A stretch of DNA of 64,000 nt from Selaginella moellendorffii (GCF_000143415.4 NW_003314381.1:1-64000), one strand, 5' to 3'; shown: positions 43,486 to 55,378, numbered from the stretch's first letter. Made by a program: numbers and translations. The notes: generated from the sequence alone by a model not told the origin.

Positions 43486-43857
43486 CTATCCACATAGAAA
43501 TGTACATCCTTTGGCCTTTCTTTTCCACTCCATATTGGCCACAAGGATGGAGATATGCCCAAAAAACCTAGTTATAAACCTCAAGATTCTCCTTAGCATT
43601 TTATTGAGGCTATGGAACTCCACAATGATGTGATCTTTAGTTTCTGGTGGCACAAACCTCTTGTAGAAAAGAGTAGTTAGCACCCTTGAGTTTGCAAGTT
43701 GTTGCAAAGTGAGTGAGTGTTGCCATTGAGTTGCTGCCCTATATAATGTCAAGACAAAATAATCCCTAAATAGATTATCATCCACATAAGACATTTTCAA
43801 TCGTGAGCGAATGGTATTAATGTGGTCTTGAACATTAGATCCATAAAACTTTGACAA
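43486..43857 (-). pseudogene. gag remnant of the Tat-like element
   Basis: KFYGSNVQDHINTIRSRL, DNLFRDYFVLTLYRAATQW and LFYKRFVPP follow the capsid pattern of plant Ty3 gag. Only 123 codons are open. Confidence 0.6.
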
Positions 43858-44399
43858 GAGCTACAACAGCTTGATGTCAATCTTTGCCTTATTTTGGAAA
43901 AATGGTGCCATCATTGGATGCAATGGTGGTCGAGAAGATGACAGTGTTGAAATGATAGATGACAACCCAGACTCAAAAGTTAATAAAAATGGCTTCACTA
44001 GAGAAGAGGTTTGATTAATAGTTGTTGGTTTTATTTATTTGAGATCCTCATAGTCCCACAAGTAGAAACCATCTTAGTAGATGCCCCAGTGAACTTCCCT
44101 CTATAGGGTTATATTGGAGCTTGCCAAATTAACTTCCTTGTAAGGAAAGGATTTTATGCAAGGAAAAGTGAGGAGAAAAGAGGATGGGAACACAAGATTT
44201 ATTTTGAGGGAAAGAAAGCTCAACTTCTTGTGAGGGAAATAGACCGTCTCTATTGTATCATTGGGATGTAGGGACCCCTTATGACCTTGGGGAGAAACTC
44301 CCAAACCTCTAGAGTTTACAGCTAAGACACCATATGTCACAAAGATGATTTCATGTATTGAAAATTACCTATTAGCTAGTCTTTCAAATATTCTTTCCT

Positions 44400-45555
44400 T
44401 GCCCTTTATGTTAGTCTCATTCCGGTCCCAAATGCTATTTATAGAAAGTGTCTAGATTTGCTCATTTGCCATATCTATGGAATATAGAGATTGTCTTGAA
44501 CACAATGGTGTTCATCCCATGTCCAAATTCACAATCTAGGGATATTCCATATTTAGTAAGTTTCAAGCTTGTTCCAGATATTAACTCCTGGTACTAAGGG
44601 TGGCTAAGGGTGAAAGCCCAAAGCGTATGTTCTTCATAGGGGGGGAGGGGGGTGGTTATGGGGGGTTTCAAATGTATAGTAGGGATAGTAGGTAGGTTGG
44701 AATGGCCAACTAACCAAAGGCATAGTTTAGCTCTTGCTTGTGTGCCTATCTTTATTCTGCATCTGGCTTGGGTTTAAGCCTAAGTTCCATACCATGTTAG
44801 TTGGTGGAGTACCCATATTCTTGCGTTAAACCACCGGTATGCTAAAATAACATTAAACTTTATTTGGTTTTGTTTTGTGTGCTAGTCTTGACATTGAGAT
44901 GTTGGATGCTCTAAGACTATTCTAAGTCGCTCCGTACTCTTGTCCCTTCACTCCTTGGGATGTATGCTCAAGAGGTGCTCCTTGGGTCTAAGCCCAAGCT
45001 CCACACTTGAACACTCTTTCCTTACTGCCACGACGACAGGAGGTCGGTATTGCTGAACCCGTTATTAGCCTCCACCTGAGCTAGTTGAGAAATTGGTCTT
45101 CGCGTGTGCACTTAGACCGTAAGGGCACTAAGGAAGGAAATCCTAAGTTGTCATTTGTCAAGCAGACTTGACACAGTGATGAGAAACTCATAATGTTGAC
45201 TTGCACTTGCTAGTGTTGGGAACCCCTGCGATATTGAGCTTGGTCCCTCAATATTGCTAGATGATAGCTTACCGTGTCTACCAAACACCCTCGCTATCAT
45301 GACTTTTGTGTTGGTCTCATTTCAGTCCCAAATGCTATTTATGGAAAGTGTCCAGATTTGCTCATTTGGCATATCTACGGAATATAGAGATCGGCCTGAA
45401 CACAATGGTGTTCGTCCCGTGTCCAAATTCACAATTTAGGGACATTCCATATTTAATAAGTTTCAAGCTTGTCCCAGAGACTAACTCCTGATACTAAGGG
45501 AGGCTTGGGTGAAAGCCCAAAGCGTGTGTTCCTCAAAGGGGGCTAAGGACCCATG
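44400..45555. repeat. R2 repeat family, about 0.9-kb unit in tandem
   Basis: GGTCCCAAATGCTATTTAT and what follows occurs near 44429 and again near 45325 (TCAGTCCCAAATGC), about 895 bases apart. The same units make up 22930-23307 plus 24910-25290. Units hold a G-rich tract (44637-44655). Whether R2 is an LTR of the Tat-like element or a separate tandem repeat is not settled; the copies at both ends of the block favour an LTR. Confidence 0.65.
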
Positions 45556-45902
45556 NNNNNNNNNNNNNNNNNNNNNNNNNNNNNNNNNNNNNNNNNNNNN
45601 NNNNNNNNNNNNNNNNNNNNNNNNNNNNNNNNNNNNNNNNNNNNNNNNNNNNNNNNNNNNNNNNNNNNNNNNNNNNNNNNNNNNNNNNNNNNNNNNNNNN
45701 NNNNNNNNNNNNNNNNNNNNNNNNNNNNNNNNNNNNNNNNNNNNNNNNNNNNNNNNNNNNNNNNNNNNNNNNNNNNNNNNNNNNNNNNNNNNNNNNNNNN
45801 NNNNNNNNNNNNNNNNNNNNNNNNNNNNNNNNNNNNNNNNNNNNNNNNNNNNNNNNNNNNNNNNNNNNNNNNNNNNNNNNNNNNNNNNNNNNNNNNNNNN
45901 NN
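45556..45902. other. assembly gap (347 N)
   Basis: Unknown bases. The gap lies between R2 repeat DNA and the middle of a Ty3 pol gene, so the missing stretch may be much longer than 347 bases. Confidence 0.98.
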
Positions 45903-45938
45903 TATGATTTTGATGTTGTTCACCGCCTAGGGAGTTCT

Positions 45939-47449
45939 GTGGCTGATGCTAATGCCCTTTCTCGAGCTCCTCTTCCTTCTTCACTCTCTTTTTATGTTTT
46001 TGAGGAGCCTGTCGTTCCAGCATTTATGGATTTTCTAGACGAGGATTCTGTGCCGTCGGCAGTTGCTGTACTTGATGTTCAGTGTCCACAAGGTGCAGAG
46101 CAAGATCTACCTTCGCTTGATGAGGTTCGCGAGGCTCAAAAGATTGAGCCATGGATTCGAAGGCTTCGAGATGGGTTTGAGAATCCTGCATCACTTGCTG
46201 ATGACTTGCCTTTCTGGCATTTACATTCTCAATGTCGTCTTGAAGATGGCCTTCTTTATTTTGTGGGGACAGATCCTGATGATCATTTACGGCTGGTGGT
46301 ACCTTCTATCTTTATTCCGCGATTTCTCCATGCCTACCATGATTCTCCTGTTCTAGGTGGGCATATGGGACATCATCGTATAATCAAGAAGCTATGCAGG
46401 TCTTTCTATTGGCTGGAGATGCAACGTGATATTATCCGGTATGTGCGTAGCTGCGTTTGGTGCCAAGCTCGTAATACTCCCCCTTGGGCTGCAGAAGGAC
46501 GGTTGGAATCCATTGCAGTTTCCCGTCCGTTTGAGTTGGTGGCATTTGATCTTTTCCACGATCGACTGCTGGCAATGAGTATGTTATTATTGCTTCTGAC
46601 TATTTGACTCGTTGGGTGGAAGCTAGTGCTCTTGCTAGCGCCTTTGCAACTGCTGTTGGATACTTCCTCCTCAATCGAGTGGCGTTCCAGCATTCTTGTC
46701 CAGAGCGGATTCTTTCGGATAATAGTCCCGCATTTATGGCTGAGGCATTTCATGTTTTGACGTCTCAATTGGGGATTCGCCACACTTTTACGAGTGCTTA
46801 TCATCCACAATCAGACGGTCTGGTGGAACGGCTCATTCAGACGTTCAAGGGGATGATTGCGAAGTATGTGAACTTTTGGCATTCGGATTGGGATGGTTAT
46901 TTGCCGTCTCTTCGGTATGCATATGTCACTAGGGTGCAGAGTTCTGTTGGTGCTTCACCATATAAACTCTTATATGGTCATGATCCAATATTACCAACGG
47001 AGTTCGGTTTACCTTTGCGATTGCCACGAGCTGTAGATGCTAGGTCATGGGATCAATATTTGACAAGCATTCTTCCACTTGTCTAAGCAGAGTCTGCCGA
47101 ACACTTAGGCCACATACAAGTGGGACAACAACGGTGCTACAACTCCCATCATCGTCCACCTGCAGAGTACAAAGTGGATGATTTGGTGTTAGTTCTTACG
47201 GTACGTGGTTTATCTAAGGGGCTTCTTGCACAGTGGAAAGGACCGTATCAGGTGTTGCGGCAAATTGGACCACAAGTTTATAAGGTTTGGCATGACGTCC
47301 AACAGGCCAATCCTCCAGAGATTGTGCATGTGCAGCGGTTGAAATGCTTCATACAAAGGGATCAAGAGCAATTAATACCATCTACAGATCCGCTGATGCC
47401 TCCTCCTAATGTTCCTTCAGATGCTGACTCGTTTACAAGAGAACCCTAA
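45939..47449 (+). pseudogene. RNase H end, integrase and C-terminal domain with two frame breaks
   Basis: HHCC region: HDSPVLGGHMGHHRIIKKL and CVWCQARNTPP. The core has YLTRWVEASAL, LSDNSPAFMAEAFHVL and the Glu region HPQSDGLVERLIQTFKGM. A small frame change near 46605 separates zinc region and core, and a stop at 47084-47086 precedes the tail (KGPYQVLRQIGPQVYKV, 47120-47449). Confidence 0.8.
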
Positions 47450-47481
47450 TGGTCTTCCATTATTCCGAGAGGAGGGGATGA

Positions 47482-47640
47482 TGTGAGGGCCAAGTATATG
47501 GCTACAATGCCGTATACTAATATTAGCATAGTGGGATTTTGGTAGCTGTCGGATTGGTTTTAATCCGAACCGCTCACTCTTGTATATAAATTAGGGTTTT
47601 TGGGCTAATTGATATGCTTTCCATATTCCATGCACTCACA
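47482..47640 (+). repeat. 3' LTR (159 bp)
   Basis: TGTGAG to CTCACA, preceded by the purine tract GAGAGGAGGGGATG. Contains TGTATATAAA at 47580-47590. Same LTR family as 7165-7331 and 62473-62628. Confidence 0.85.
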
Positions 47641-47760
47641 AAGTAATATTAATTTTGGAAATTATAGAAATTTTATTAAATATATGGGCCAGTTAATTAT
47701 TATTCACAGGACTAAAACATGTTAGATTTTGTATTTCTATAAATTCTGAAGAAAAACAGC

Positions 47761-48494
<734 letters not shown>

Positions 48495-48613
48495 CGAAGA
48501 AGCCCTAACTAGATTCTTTCATAACCGGGGTTTAAGATTTTCGACCTTTTATGCAAATATAATGCTCCAAAATAACCTTCAAAATACATAAAATGTGCAC
48601 AATACAGTCTAAG

Positions 48614-49373
48614 TTATTTGCAGCTATTTTGTTCACCTTGACCAGCAGCAAAGCATTGCATATCCCAGGGTACAGGAAAATGAACAGCCTCAGCATGTGG
48701 TATAGAGAAGCTCTGATAAACAAACCTGGAGCGGAGCAACAGATTTGTTGTGCTACTTTCTTGATGCAATTGAAATATCCAACTTACACTCTAACAGGAG
48801 GTCTTGACATTACCGCCGAAAGCTGCACATCCTCGTCCCCTGTGTTGATAATCTGTGCATAGGAATGCATGCTGAATCGAATGGTGATTTTCCCATTACA
48901 CAGACCTGGTGGACTGCATTTCGAGGAACCGCTATGGTGCTGTTTTGTGAGAACTGGAACTGGGTGGTTTCACCCGGATGCTCCAATCCTGGTTCTGCCA
49001 AGAGCAAAGTTCCGGTCCCTCTGAGCACCAAGAGGACTTCTTCGCAGTCGTGGCGGTGAATTGGAGTGCCAGATCCTGGAGCAAAAGTCTGGAGCCAAAC
49101 TTCTATCTGATAGGAAAGAAGATGAAAATGTGAGCTATTGTGTGGTTTTTCAGGACCTCTTTCATGCCGTGGTGAACCGCTCCGGCCACAGTGATGTGGG
49201 AAATTCCAGAAAGGCCGTAATTTCCTTCGGAAATATCAGAGAGGTTCCTAACAACTGGAAGAGAGAAAAATAAGAGAGAAAGCAAACCAAGAGTTCTGAA
49301 ATGAAATACCTGAAGAAGAGGGTCTTGAAAAAAGCGTAACGAAGAGAAGCATCCAAACCAAAACACTCTCCAT
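48614..49373 (-). CDS. ABP1: auxin-binding protein 1-like, copy B
   Basis: Exons on the minus strand: 49310-49373, 49157-49254, 48906-49106, 48788-48852, 48614-48725; 540 nt, 179 aa. Exons 2-4 have exactly the same lengths as in copy A (98, 201, 65), so this is a tandem duplication. Signal peptide MESVLVWMLLFVTLFS, then [17 protein letters not shown] and TPIHRHDCEEVLLVLRG with the cupin metal ligands. The end reads EQNSCK, so KDEL is again missing. Copies A and B share about two thirds of residues by eye, enough for separate functions. Confidence 0.85.
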
Positions 49374-50292
49374 CCGAACCCACATACCCTAAAACAGAAA
49401 TAAAACTCAACACTTTTTGTTTGTAACTAAAGTGAATACATGCTATTAAAGTTAACCATATTATGATAAGAAATTCATAGAATGTTCCGTCGATCTTTTA
49501 TCTTTTTCGCGGAGCCGCTGTCACAAACTTAAATTTCGCCCTTACAAAGTCACAGAGAAAACAAAAATCTGAAAATTAAAGAAGTCCGTCAACCCACTGC
49601 AGATGCCACTGGCTCCACTCCACATCTGAATCATCTTTTTTTGATGAATCACGAAAGCTACCGTAGCATTCAAGCGTCCCGTGGAATCACGAGCAATGTG
49701 CCAGTGATCCATCAAAATCAAGCCTCCGCTTTAGCTTGACCAGATCGAGATATGGCAGCAAGAAACTCTCTGGAAGTTGACGAGACGCGAGAATTTTAGC
49801 TGCGAAAACACGGATGATCAGCATGGAGGATTTAGTGCGCTGATGCTGGCGGTGAGAATTTCTGTTGGCGCTGGCGAAGAATACAAGCTCTTGTCAGCTT
49901 AAAACTCTCTCGCCAGGGAAAGTTTTCGCATTTGATGCAAGCCAAGCGCGAGAGACCCACCAGCCTTGAAATCGTGTCAGCTGACAACCCGGTCGTGGAT
50001 CATGCTTGGCTCGCACAATTCTCTCGGCCGCTTGCCAGAGTCGATCGTTCATAAACAAACCGTGAAGTTGGATCGATCCAACCAACGACCATAACGAACT
50101 TCATTCTCAGCTGACACGGGTTTCCCAGAAAACAGTTTCGCTGCTTTTGTCTCAAGAGGATCAACTGGAGGAGCGGAAGCTTCCGGCAGTGACCATCCAT
50201 CTCTCAACACTAGTCCTGAAAAACCAAAGAGACAAACTAGAAGAATCAGTGCTTTGAAAACCCAAGAAAAATCACGCACTACTCCCTCGCTT
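49374..50292. other. intergenic, no gene supported
   Basis: Presumed promoter of ABP1 copy B on the left and 3' region of the receptor kinase on the right. A 76-codon frame at 50049-50279 (minus) looks like a signal peptide but starts with GTG, not ATG. Confidence 0.5.
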
Positions 50293-52911
50293 CTATCTGA
50301 TCAAGCTGGAATAGCTGAAGCTCGGGGGAGTCACGTACGCCATCGAGACGCTCTCCCGCGACGCGGTGATGTCCACGATCGCCTCCGTCTGCACCGAGAA
50401 GTGGAACGTCATCGGCGGCTCCTCCACCTCGCGCTTCCCCTCGATCATCCGCACGACCTCGTCCATCGCCGGCCGGGATCCGGCGTTCTCCTGGATGCAC
50501 CACAGCGCGATGTGGACGAGCCGCGTCGCCACCTTCTCGCTCGCGGAGCTCCGGACTTTGGGATCCACCACGCCCATCAAATTCCCCAGCCGGACCTCGT
50601 TCACCACCCACGCCGGGAAGTACCACGCCAGATCGATGTTCATCCTCGACACCTCCAAGTTCTTCCGCCCGCCAATGATCTCGAGAAGAACCATGCCGAA
50701 GCTGTAGACGTCGCATTTCTTGGTGGCGATGGAATGGAGCAGCCATTCCGGGGCCAAATATCCAGGCGTCCCTCGCACACACGTGATGACCTGGCTCACA
50801 TCGTGGTCGTCCAATTGCTTGGACATTCCGAAATCCGCCACCTTTGCCACGAAGCGATCGTCGAGTAGGATATTCTGGGGCTTCACGTCCAGGTGGATAA
50901 TAGGCTCGCTACACTCCTCGTGGAGATAGGCCAGGCCACGTGCCGTGCCCAGAGCGATCTCGATCCGGCGATCCCAGCCGAGCGTTCGGAGCTCCGGGGA
51001 TCGATTCCCATCCCCAATTCCCTCCGCGCCGCCACCGCCGCCGCCACCGCCACCGCCACTACCGCCGCTGCTACCGCCGCCGCCAAACAGCCACCGATCC
51101 AGCGATCCATTGGGCATGAATTCGTAGACGAGCATGCGCTGCGAATCCTCGAGGCAAAATCCGCACAGCCGGACGACGTTCATGTGATTGATGCTCCCGA
51201 TCGTCGCGACCTCGGCGATGAATTGCCGCGCGCCCTGCGTGCCAGTGCCCTCGAGCTTCTTCACCGCGACGTGCCGCCCATCGCCCAGGAATCCCTCGTA
51301 CACCGATCCGAATCCCCCAGCTCCAAGCTTGCGGGAGAATCCCTTTGTCGCGGACTCGAGCGCCGAGTAGGAGAATCGCTGGGGCAGCCCGCGGACGCTC
51401 GAGAGCACCGCGTTTATGTCGCTGTCGGCCTTGTTCTTGCGGCGATTCCTCCACACCAGGACCGCCAGCACCGCTGCCAGGACGATCGCGGCGGCGGCGA
51501 TGCCCGCCACAATCTCGACGACCCTGTTCTTGGATCCACCGCCCTCCTCCGGCGCGGCCACGGAGATCGGACCCATCAAGAGCTTGGCGTTCTGGAACTT
51601 GATGAAAGCGTCCACTGCCGGATCCTCGGCCATGCTCCCGATCAGCGCATCGCCCACGAAGAAGCACTCGCGGGATCGATCGTTGTAGAAGAGCGCCATG
51701 CACTGGCAATTGGAGAGGCAATCGGTGGAGCACTCCTGGAGCGAGGATCGCTTGCTGGGCGCCACGAATCCGGTGGAGAAGTAGCGGATCCCGGTAGCGT
51801 TGAGGAAGTGGTGATTGTAGATCTCGTTCTCGCAGACCATCGGCTGGGGGATACCTGTGCTTGGGGCCGAGCAAGCACCGCCGCTGCTAGCATTCCCGCC
51901 AAAGCTCTCGTTCCCCTTGCTGTGGATCTCCACGCATCGGCATTTCCCTCCGGCCTCGCAGATCCCATAGGGGCCGCAAGCCAGCGGCAGCTTGCACGGA
52001 TCATCGCCCGAGAATCGCGAGTCGGGTAGCCAGTCCGAGGAGGATCGATCCAGGCCATAGACGACAAGGTCGCCGTTTGGATCCAGCCTAACAAACGGAA
52101 GAACGAGAGGATCGCTTCTCCTGGAAGCCAAGATCTCGAGAGATTTCCCGGCGCCGCAAGAATTGTGGCCGAGAATGAGATTGTTCCCGGAGAAGCCAAG
52201 AGCCGCCGGGCATGACGATGATAATCCTTCCAGCCTCCAGAGATTGTATGGCTGGGATCGCAGCGAGAGCGTGAGGGTTTCTTGTGAGACCGCCGCCGCG
52301 AAGAATCCCTGCGAGAACTGCGTCGCCGCGCTACCATTCCTGGCCGAGCTCGTGAGGCTCATCCCGGATTTGAGCGCTTGCCCGGGCAGCATCGTGTCGC
52401 CGGGGGAATCGAAGCTCTGCCATATCCTAGCGCCGCTCTCGTCGAAGAAGGCGAGATTTCCCGATTCCTCGAGCTCGATCCCTGCGATGCCGGTCACATC
52501 CAGCTTCCAAGTGAGCGATCCTTGAGAGTTGAGAAGGATGAACTTCTTGTGCGTCCCCGTGAGCATAAGGCTCGATCCATCGCCGGTGGAGCCGGTCCTG
52601 TTCGCGATCCACACCGGCACCGCCGCGCGCTCCTTGCCGCTGGCTCGCCCCTGCATCATCACGCACAGGAAGAAATCGCCGGTGGCATTGGGGTCGAAGA
52701 ACGCGAGCGCAAACGTCCCGTTGTCGCTCACGAAATCCACGCTGCCATTGCCGAGGATCCGATACTTCCCTGGCCCGCTCGCGATCGAAACCTCGGTGAG
52801 ATTCGCTACATTGTTGATGCGCTGCCCTGGCGCGAGATCATACTTCACGGCCTGCGAGAATCCCGTCGTCGCGACGATCGCAAGGAGGCGCCATAGAAGT
52901 AGCATTATCAT
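50293..52911 (-). CDS. G-type lectin S-receptor-like Ser/Thr kinase (SD2-5-like), intronless
   Basis: 872 aa in one exon. Signal peptide (1-21); bulb-type lectin domain (about 40-165, GDTMLPGQALKSGMSL near its end); EGF-like CGPYGICEAGGKCRC (about 313-327); PAN-like Cys-rich region CSTDCLSNCQC (about 395); membrane helix IAAAAIVLAAVLAVLVW (about 470-490); kinase (about 525-810) with LGAGGFGSVYEG, VAVKKLE, HLDVKPQNILL, VADFGMSK and GYLAPEWL. All kinase catalytic residues are present. A Gly-rich run of about 30 residues (51005-51080), encoded by GGC/GGT repeats, interrupts the kinase after LDRWLF, where relatives have a short loop. Such receptors sit in the plasma membrane and signal in defence or development; the ligand is unknown. 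Confidence 0.93.
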   Translation of the reverse strand: MIMLLLWRLLAIVATTGFSQAVKYDLAPGQRINNVANLTEVSIASGPGKYRILGNGSVDFVSDNGTFALAFFDPNATGDFFLCVMMQGRASGKERAAVPVWIANRTGSTGDGSSLMLTGTHKKFILLNSQGSLTWKLDVTGIAGIELEESGNLAFFDESGARIWQSFDSPGDTMLPGQALKSGMSLTSSARNGSAATQFSQGFFAAAVSQETLTLSLRSQPYNLWRLEGLSSSCPAALGFSGNNLILGHNSCGAGKSLEILASRRSDPLVLPFVRLDPNGDLVVYGLDRSSSDWLPDSRFSGDDPCKLPLACGPYGICEAGGKCRCVEIHSKGNESFGGNASSGGACSAPSTGIPQPMVCENEIYNHHFLNATGIRYFSTGFVAPSKRSSLQECSTDCLSNCQCMALFYNDRSRECFFVGDALIGSMAEDPAVDAFIKFQNAKLLMGPISVAAPEEGGGSKNRVVEIVAGIAAAAIVLAAVLAVLVWRNRRKNKADSDINAVLSSVRGLPQRFSYSALESATKGFSRKLGAGGFGSVYEGFLGDGRHVAVKKLEGTGTQGARQFIAEVATIGSINHMNVVRLCGFCLEDSQRMLVYEFMPNGSLDRWLFGGGGSSGGSGGGGGGGGGGAEGIGDGNRSPELRTLGWDRRIEIALGTARGLAYLHEECSEPIIHLDVKPQNILLDDRFVAKVADFGMSKQLDDHDVSQVITCVRGTPGYLAPEWLLHSIATKKCDVYSFGMVLLEIIGGRKNLEVSRMNIDLAWYFPAWVVNEVRLGNLMGVVDPKVRSSASEKVATRLVHIALWCIQENAGSRPAMDEVVRMIEGKREVEEPPMTFHFSVQTEAIVDITASRESVSMAYVTPPSFSYSSLIR

Positions 52912-53573
52912 CTTCTCATGGGCTCCGCTAGCTCCCTAGCGAGAGGATTTGAACTGGTGGACATTCCGCCACGTAAAGTAGACAATCTCCACCGTCGATC
53001 CAGACTTTTCCACCGTTGGATCTAATCTGGTGGATCAAATAATAAAAGTGCTGTCACCGTTGGATCTTTCGTCGTGGCAAACATGCACCGTTGGATCCAA
53101 ACTGGCGATTCTGGGAATAATCAATGCCCTCGTTTAGGTTTTATGCGCCAAACAGGGGTGCGGTGCTGCATTTCCAGCGGTCAGTGTGCTGATCTTGACG
53201 CTTCCCAGAGGGAAAATCACGCAGTTTTACCTACATTGGCCGGCTCATTCATCCGCCCATTGATTGTGGCGCACAGTACTTCCAGCAAGAAAGAAAAAAG
53301 AAAGATCTGCGAGGAGCGTGACCGGTCCAGTGATCGCTGCCAGGCGCTGCTGGGCGATGGTTTTCTTCACATTGCTGGAAGGCGGGAAGAGAATGGGTGT
53401 TTTCTTGTGGCGATTTAATGCCGCTGCCGGGGATTTGCAAGGAATTTACTTTGCGCTTGAGACTGGAGGGGGATCCCTTTCGTTCTGGGCCTCTTCTTCT
53501 CTAGCAGTGGCTTGCTAGATTTGAGAGGAAGAGTTGGAGCATTCATTCTGCTCCAGGGCCTCCCTAAGATTCA
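52912..53573. promoter_or_regulatory. intergenic region with four CACCGTTGGATC-like direct repeats
   Basis: Copies begin at 52990 (one mismatch), 53011, 53055 and 53086. They lie between the divergent receptor kinase and lipase start codons, 79-175 bp upstream of the kinase ATG, so they may be binding sites. No TATA box is obvious. Confidence 0.45.
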
Positions 53574-55223
53574 ATGACGCTGCTTCTCGTTTTGCTGGCC
53601 GGTTGCTACGCTCTCACATTCGCTGGCTCTCCAGGAGCGTCAGCGAAGGGAATGCAAGCAGTCACCCGCAGCGATGGAATTTGCAAGGAGCTCGTCGCTC
53701 CTCACGGTTTCCACTGCGAGGAGTTCATGGTAAGTTTGATTGGAATGGAAACTTTCCTTTCATTTCTCACATCTCTCACTCCTGTGTGTTGTGACTCTTC
53801 TTCTTCCAGATCCAAACTCAGGACGGATACCTTCTGGGACTGCAAAGAGTTTATCGCAAGATACAGAAGAGTGGTCGCACAGTTATCCTCTACCACGGCA
53901 TTGACAATGTAAGTTCTTCCAGGAGAGGTTCTTGTTTCGTCGCTAAGTTTCTGGATCGAAGCATTGTAGGGTGGAGATATCTGGCTGCTGAATCCTCCGA
54001 GACAATCTTTGGCGCTCATGCTTGCGAATCGAGGGCACGAAGTCTGGATCCCAAACACGAGAACGAGCACGTATAGCTACGGCCATGTTTCGCTCAGCAA
54101 AGATGACAAGGTTCCTGGAAATCTTTTCTTATATGCTCTTTCTATGCCATAGCCTTTGCGTTCTTCCTTTTTACTGGCTTCCTGAAAAGCAATTCTTCTT
54201 TTTCCACAGATGTATTGGGACTGGAGCTTGGACGAGCTCGTGAATTACGATCTCCCAGCAGTGGTGGAGCAAGTTACTGCCAAAAGTGCGACGCAAAAAG
54301 TTGACTTTGTTGCGTATTCCCAGGTAAGTTTCTTTTTTCAAGGGTGATTGTTTCGTGAGATCTGGCTGGATTTCAGTCTTCTCAAGCGTTGTTGGGAGCA
54401 TTCTCCGAGGGCAAATTGGTGGATCAAATCTCCAAGGCAGTGATGATAGCTCCTGTGGCTTATGTCTCGCACACAACCAGTCCAATTGCTCTCATAGCTA
54501 CCAGGTTTAATCTTGGTCTAGTTCTCGTCGGCCTCAACATCTACGAATTCAATCCCAGATCGTAAGCAACTCGAGCTAAAATTCTCTATTTTCACTAGCT
54601 GGGGTCTCCGACTTACAGGACGTCTGGAGCAAAGATCCTGGAAACTCTGTGCGTCACGGTCAACATTTGCGAGAGTGACATTCTATCACTGATAACAGGT
54701 CTGTGGAGAGCATGTTTTTGTTTCTTAAAAAAATAAAGCTTGGATCTCTCAAAGGCCCCAATTGCTGCGTTGACGACACGAGGATGGAATTTATAAACAA
54801 ATACGAGCTCCAGTCGACCTCTGTCAAGAATTGGAACCATCTGGGACAGCGTAAGCCAAAAAAAAACTCATTTTTTCTAGAAAACAGTGTAATGCTGGTC
54901 GATCGTTTGCTCCTCCAGTGTTCCAAAAGAAAAGCTTCACCAAATTCGACTATGGCGAGAAGGAGAACCAGGAGCGCTATGGCACGAAAGGAGTGCCAGA
55001 GTACGTGCCCTCGAGAATTCCCACGGAGATCCCGATGATGCTCATCCACGGCGGGAAAGATGCTCTGGCCGATCCAGACGACGTCCACAGGCTCTTGGGC
55101 GAGCTCAAACAAACTCCAGAAAAGGTCCTCTTCTTGCCACACTACGCCCACTTTGACTTTGTTCTTGGGACAAACGCGAGCAAAGACGTCTACGAGGGCA
55201 TCGTCAACTTCTTGGAATCGTGA
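53574..55223 (+). CDS. acid-lipase-type alpha/beta hydrolase (triacylglycerol/steryl-ester lipase family), copy 1
   Basis: Exons 53574-53729, 53810-53908, 53970-54110, 54210-54323, 54377-54561, 54619-54698, 54755-54850, 54919-55223; 391 aa. Signal peptide at the N-terminus; the AB-hydrolase-associated lipase start is CKELVAPHGFHCEEFMIQTQDG; then LYHGIDN (oxyanion region), GHEVWIPNTRTSTYSYGH, the Ser site VAYSQSSQALL, Asp in GGKDALADP and His in HYAHFDF. The usual GxSxG flanks are changed to AYSQS, unlike copy 2 (GYSQG), so activity is uncertain. The last intron before exon 4 has donor GTTCCT. Expected role: hydrolysis of neutral lipids in the secretory or vacuolar system. Confidence 0.87.
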
Positions 55224-55306
55224 AGGGTTGACCAGGACGTGGACTTGTTGACTAGAGTGTTGACTGTATTAGTCAACTTGCTGCTTAAGACGCTTATCAT
55301 AATAAT

Positions 55307-55378
55307 GTCGATGTAGTATAGTGGTGAGTATTTCCGCCTGTCACGCGGACGACCCGGGTTCGATCCCCGGCATCGGCT
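55307..55378 (+). tRNA. tRNA-Asp (GTC)
   Basis: Cloverleaf can be drawn: acceptor GTCGATG with CATCGGC, anticodon stem TCCGC/GCGGA with loop CTGTCAC (anticodon GTC), T arm CCGGGTTCGATCCCCGG. A TTTT Pol III terminator follows at about 55381. The discriminator base appears to be T, where G is usual for tRNA-Asp, so the gene may be weak or the end shifted by one base. Confidence 0.9.

Larger units (their letters stand above)
38395..44334 (-). mobile_element. decayed Tat-like Ty3/gypsy element, host of nested insertions
   Basis: Minus-strand order from the right: gag (43486-43857), extra RNase H (41519-41716), RT (about 40220-41180), TRIM insertion (39691-40212), integrase zinc region (39385-39651), integrase core (39132-39329), integrase tail (about 38480-38590). 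Its 3' part was separated to 30051-30567 by the LARD-like element. The right end may be 44335, where minus-strand TGTGACA is followed by TGGTGTCTTAGC, a possible PBS. Confidence 0.65.
45903..47640 (+). mobile_element. Ty3/gypsy element, 3' half (integrase to 3' LTR)
   Basis: Starts in the gap within the RNase H end (ADANALSRAP) and runs through integrase to an LTR. It is the best preserved of three copies of its family in the window. The left half is lost in the gap. Confidence 0.85.

Noticed and set aside
50049-50279. Secreted small peptide downstream of the receptor kinase (minus strand)
   Set aside because: The frame begins with GTG rather than ATG, and no ATG gives the same signal-like sequence; it is probably 3'-UTR.
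50893-52029. 378-codon plus-strand frame over the receptor kinase
   Set aside because: Antisense shadow of a GC-rich coding exon; no domain, and the minus strand is clearly coding.
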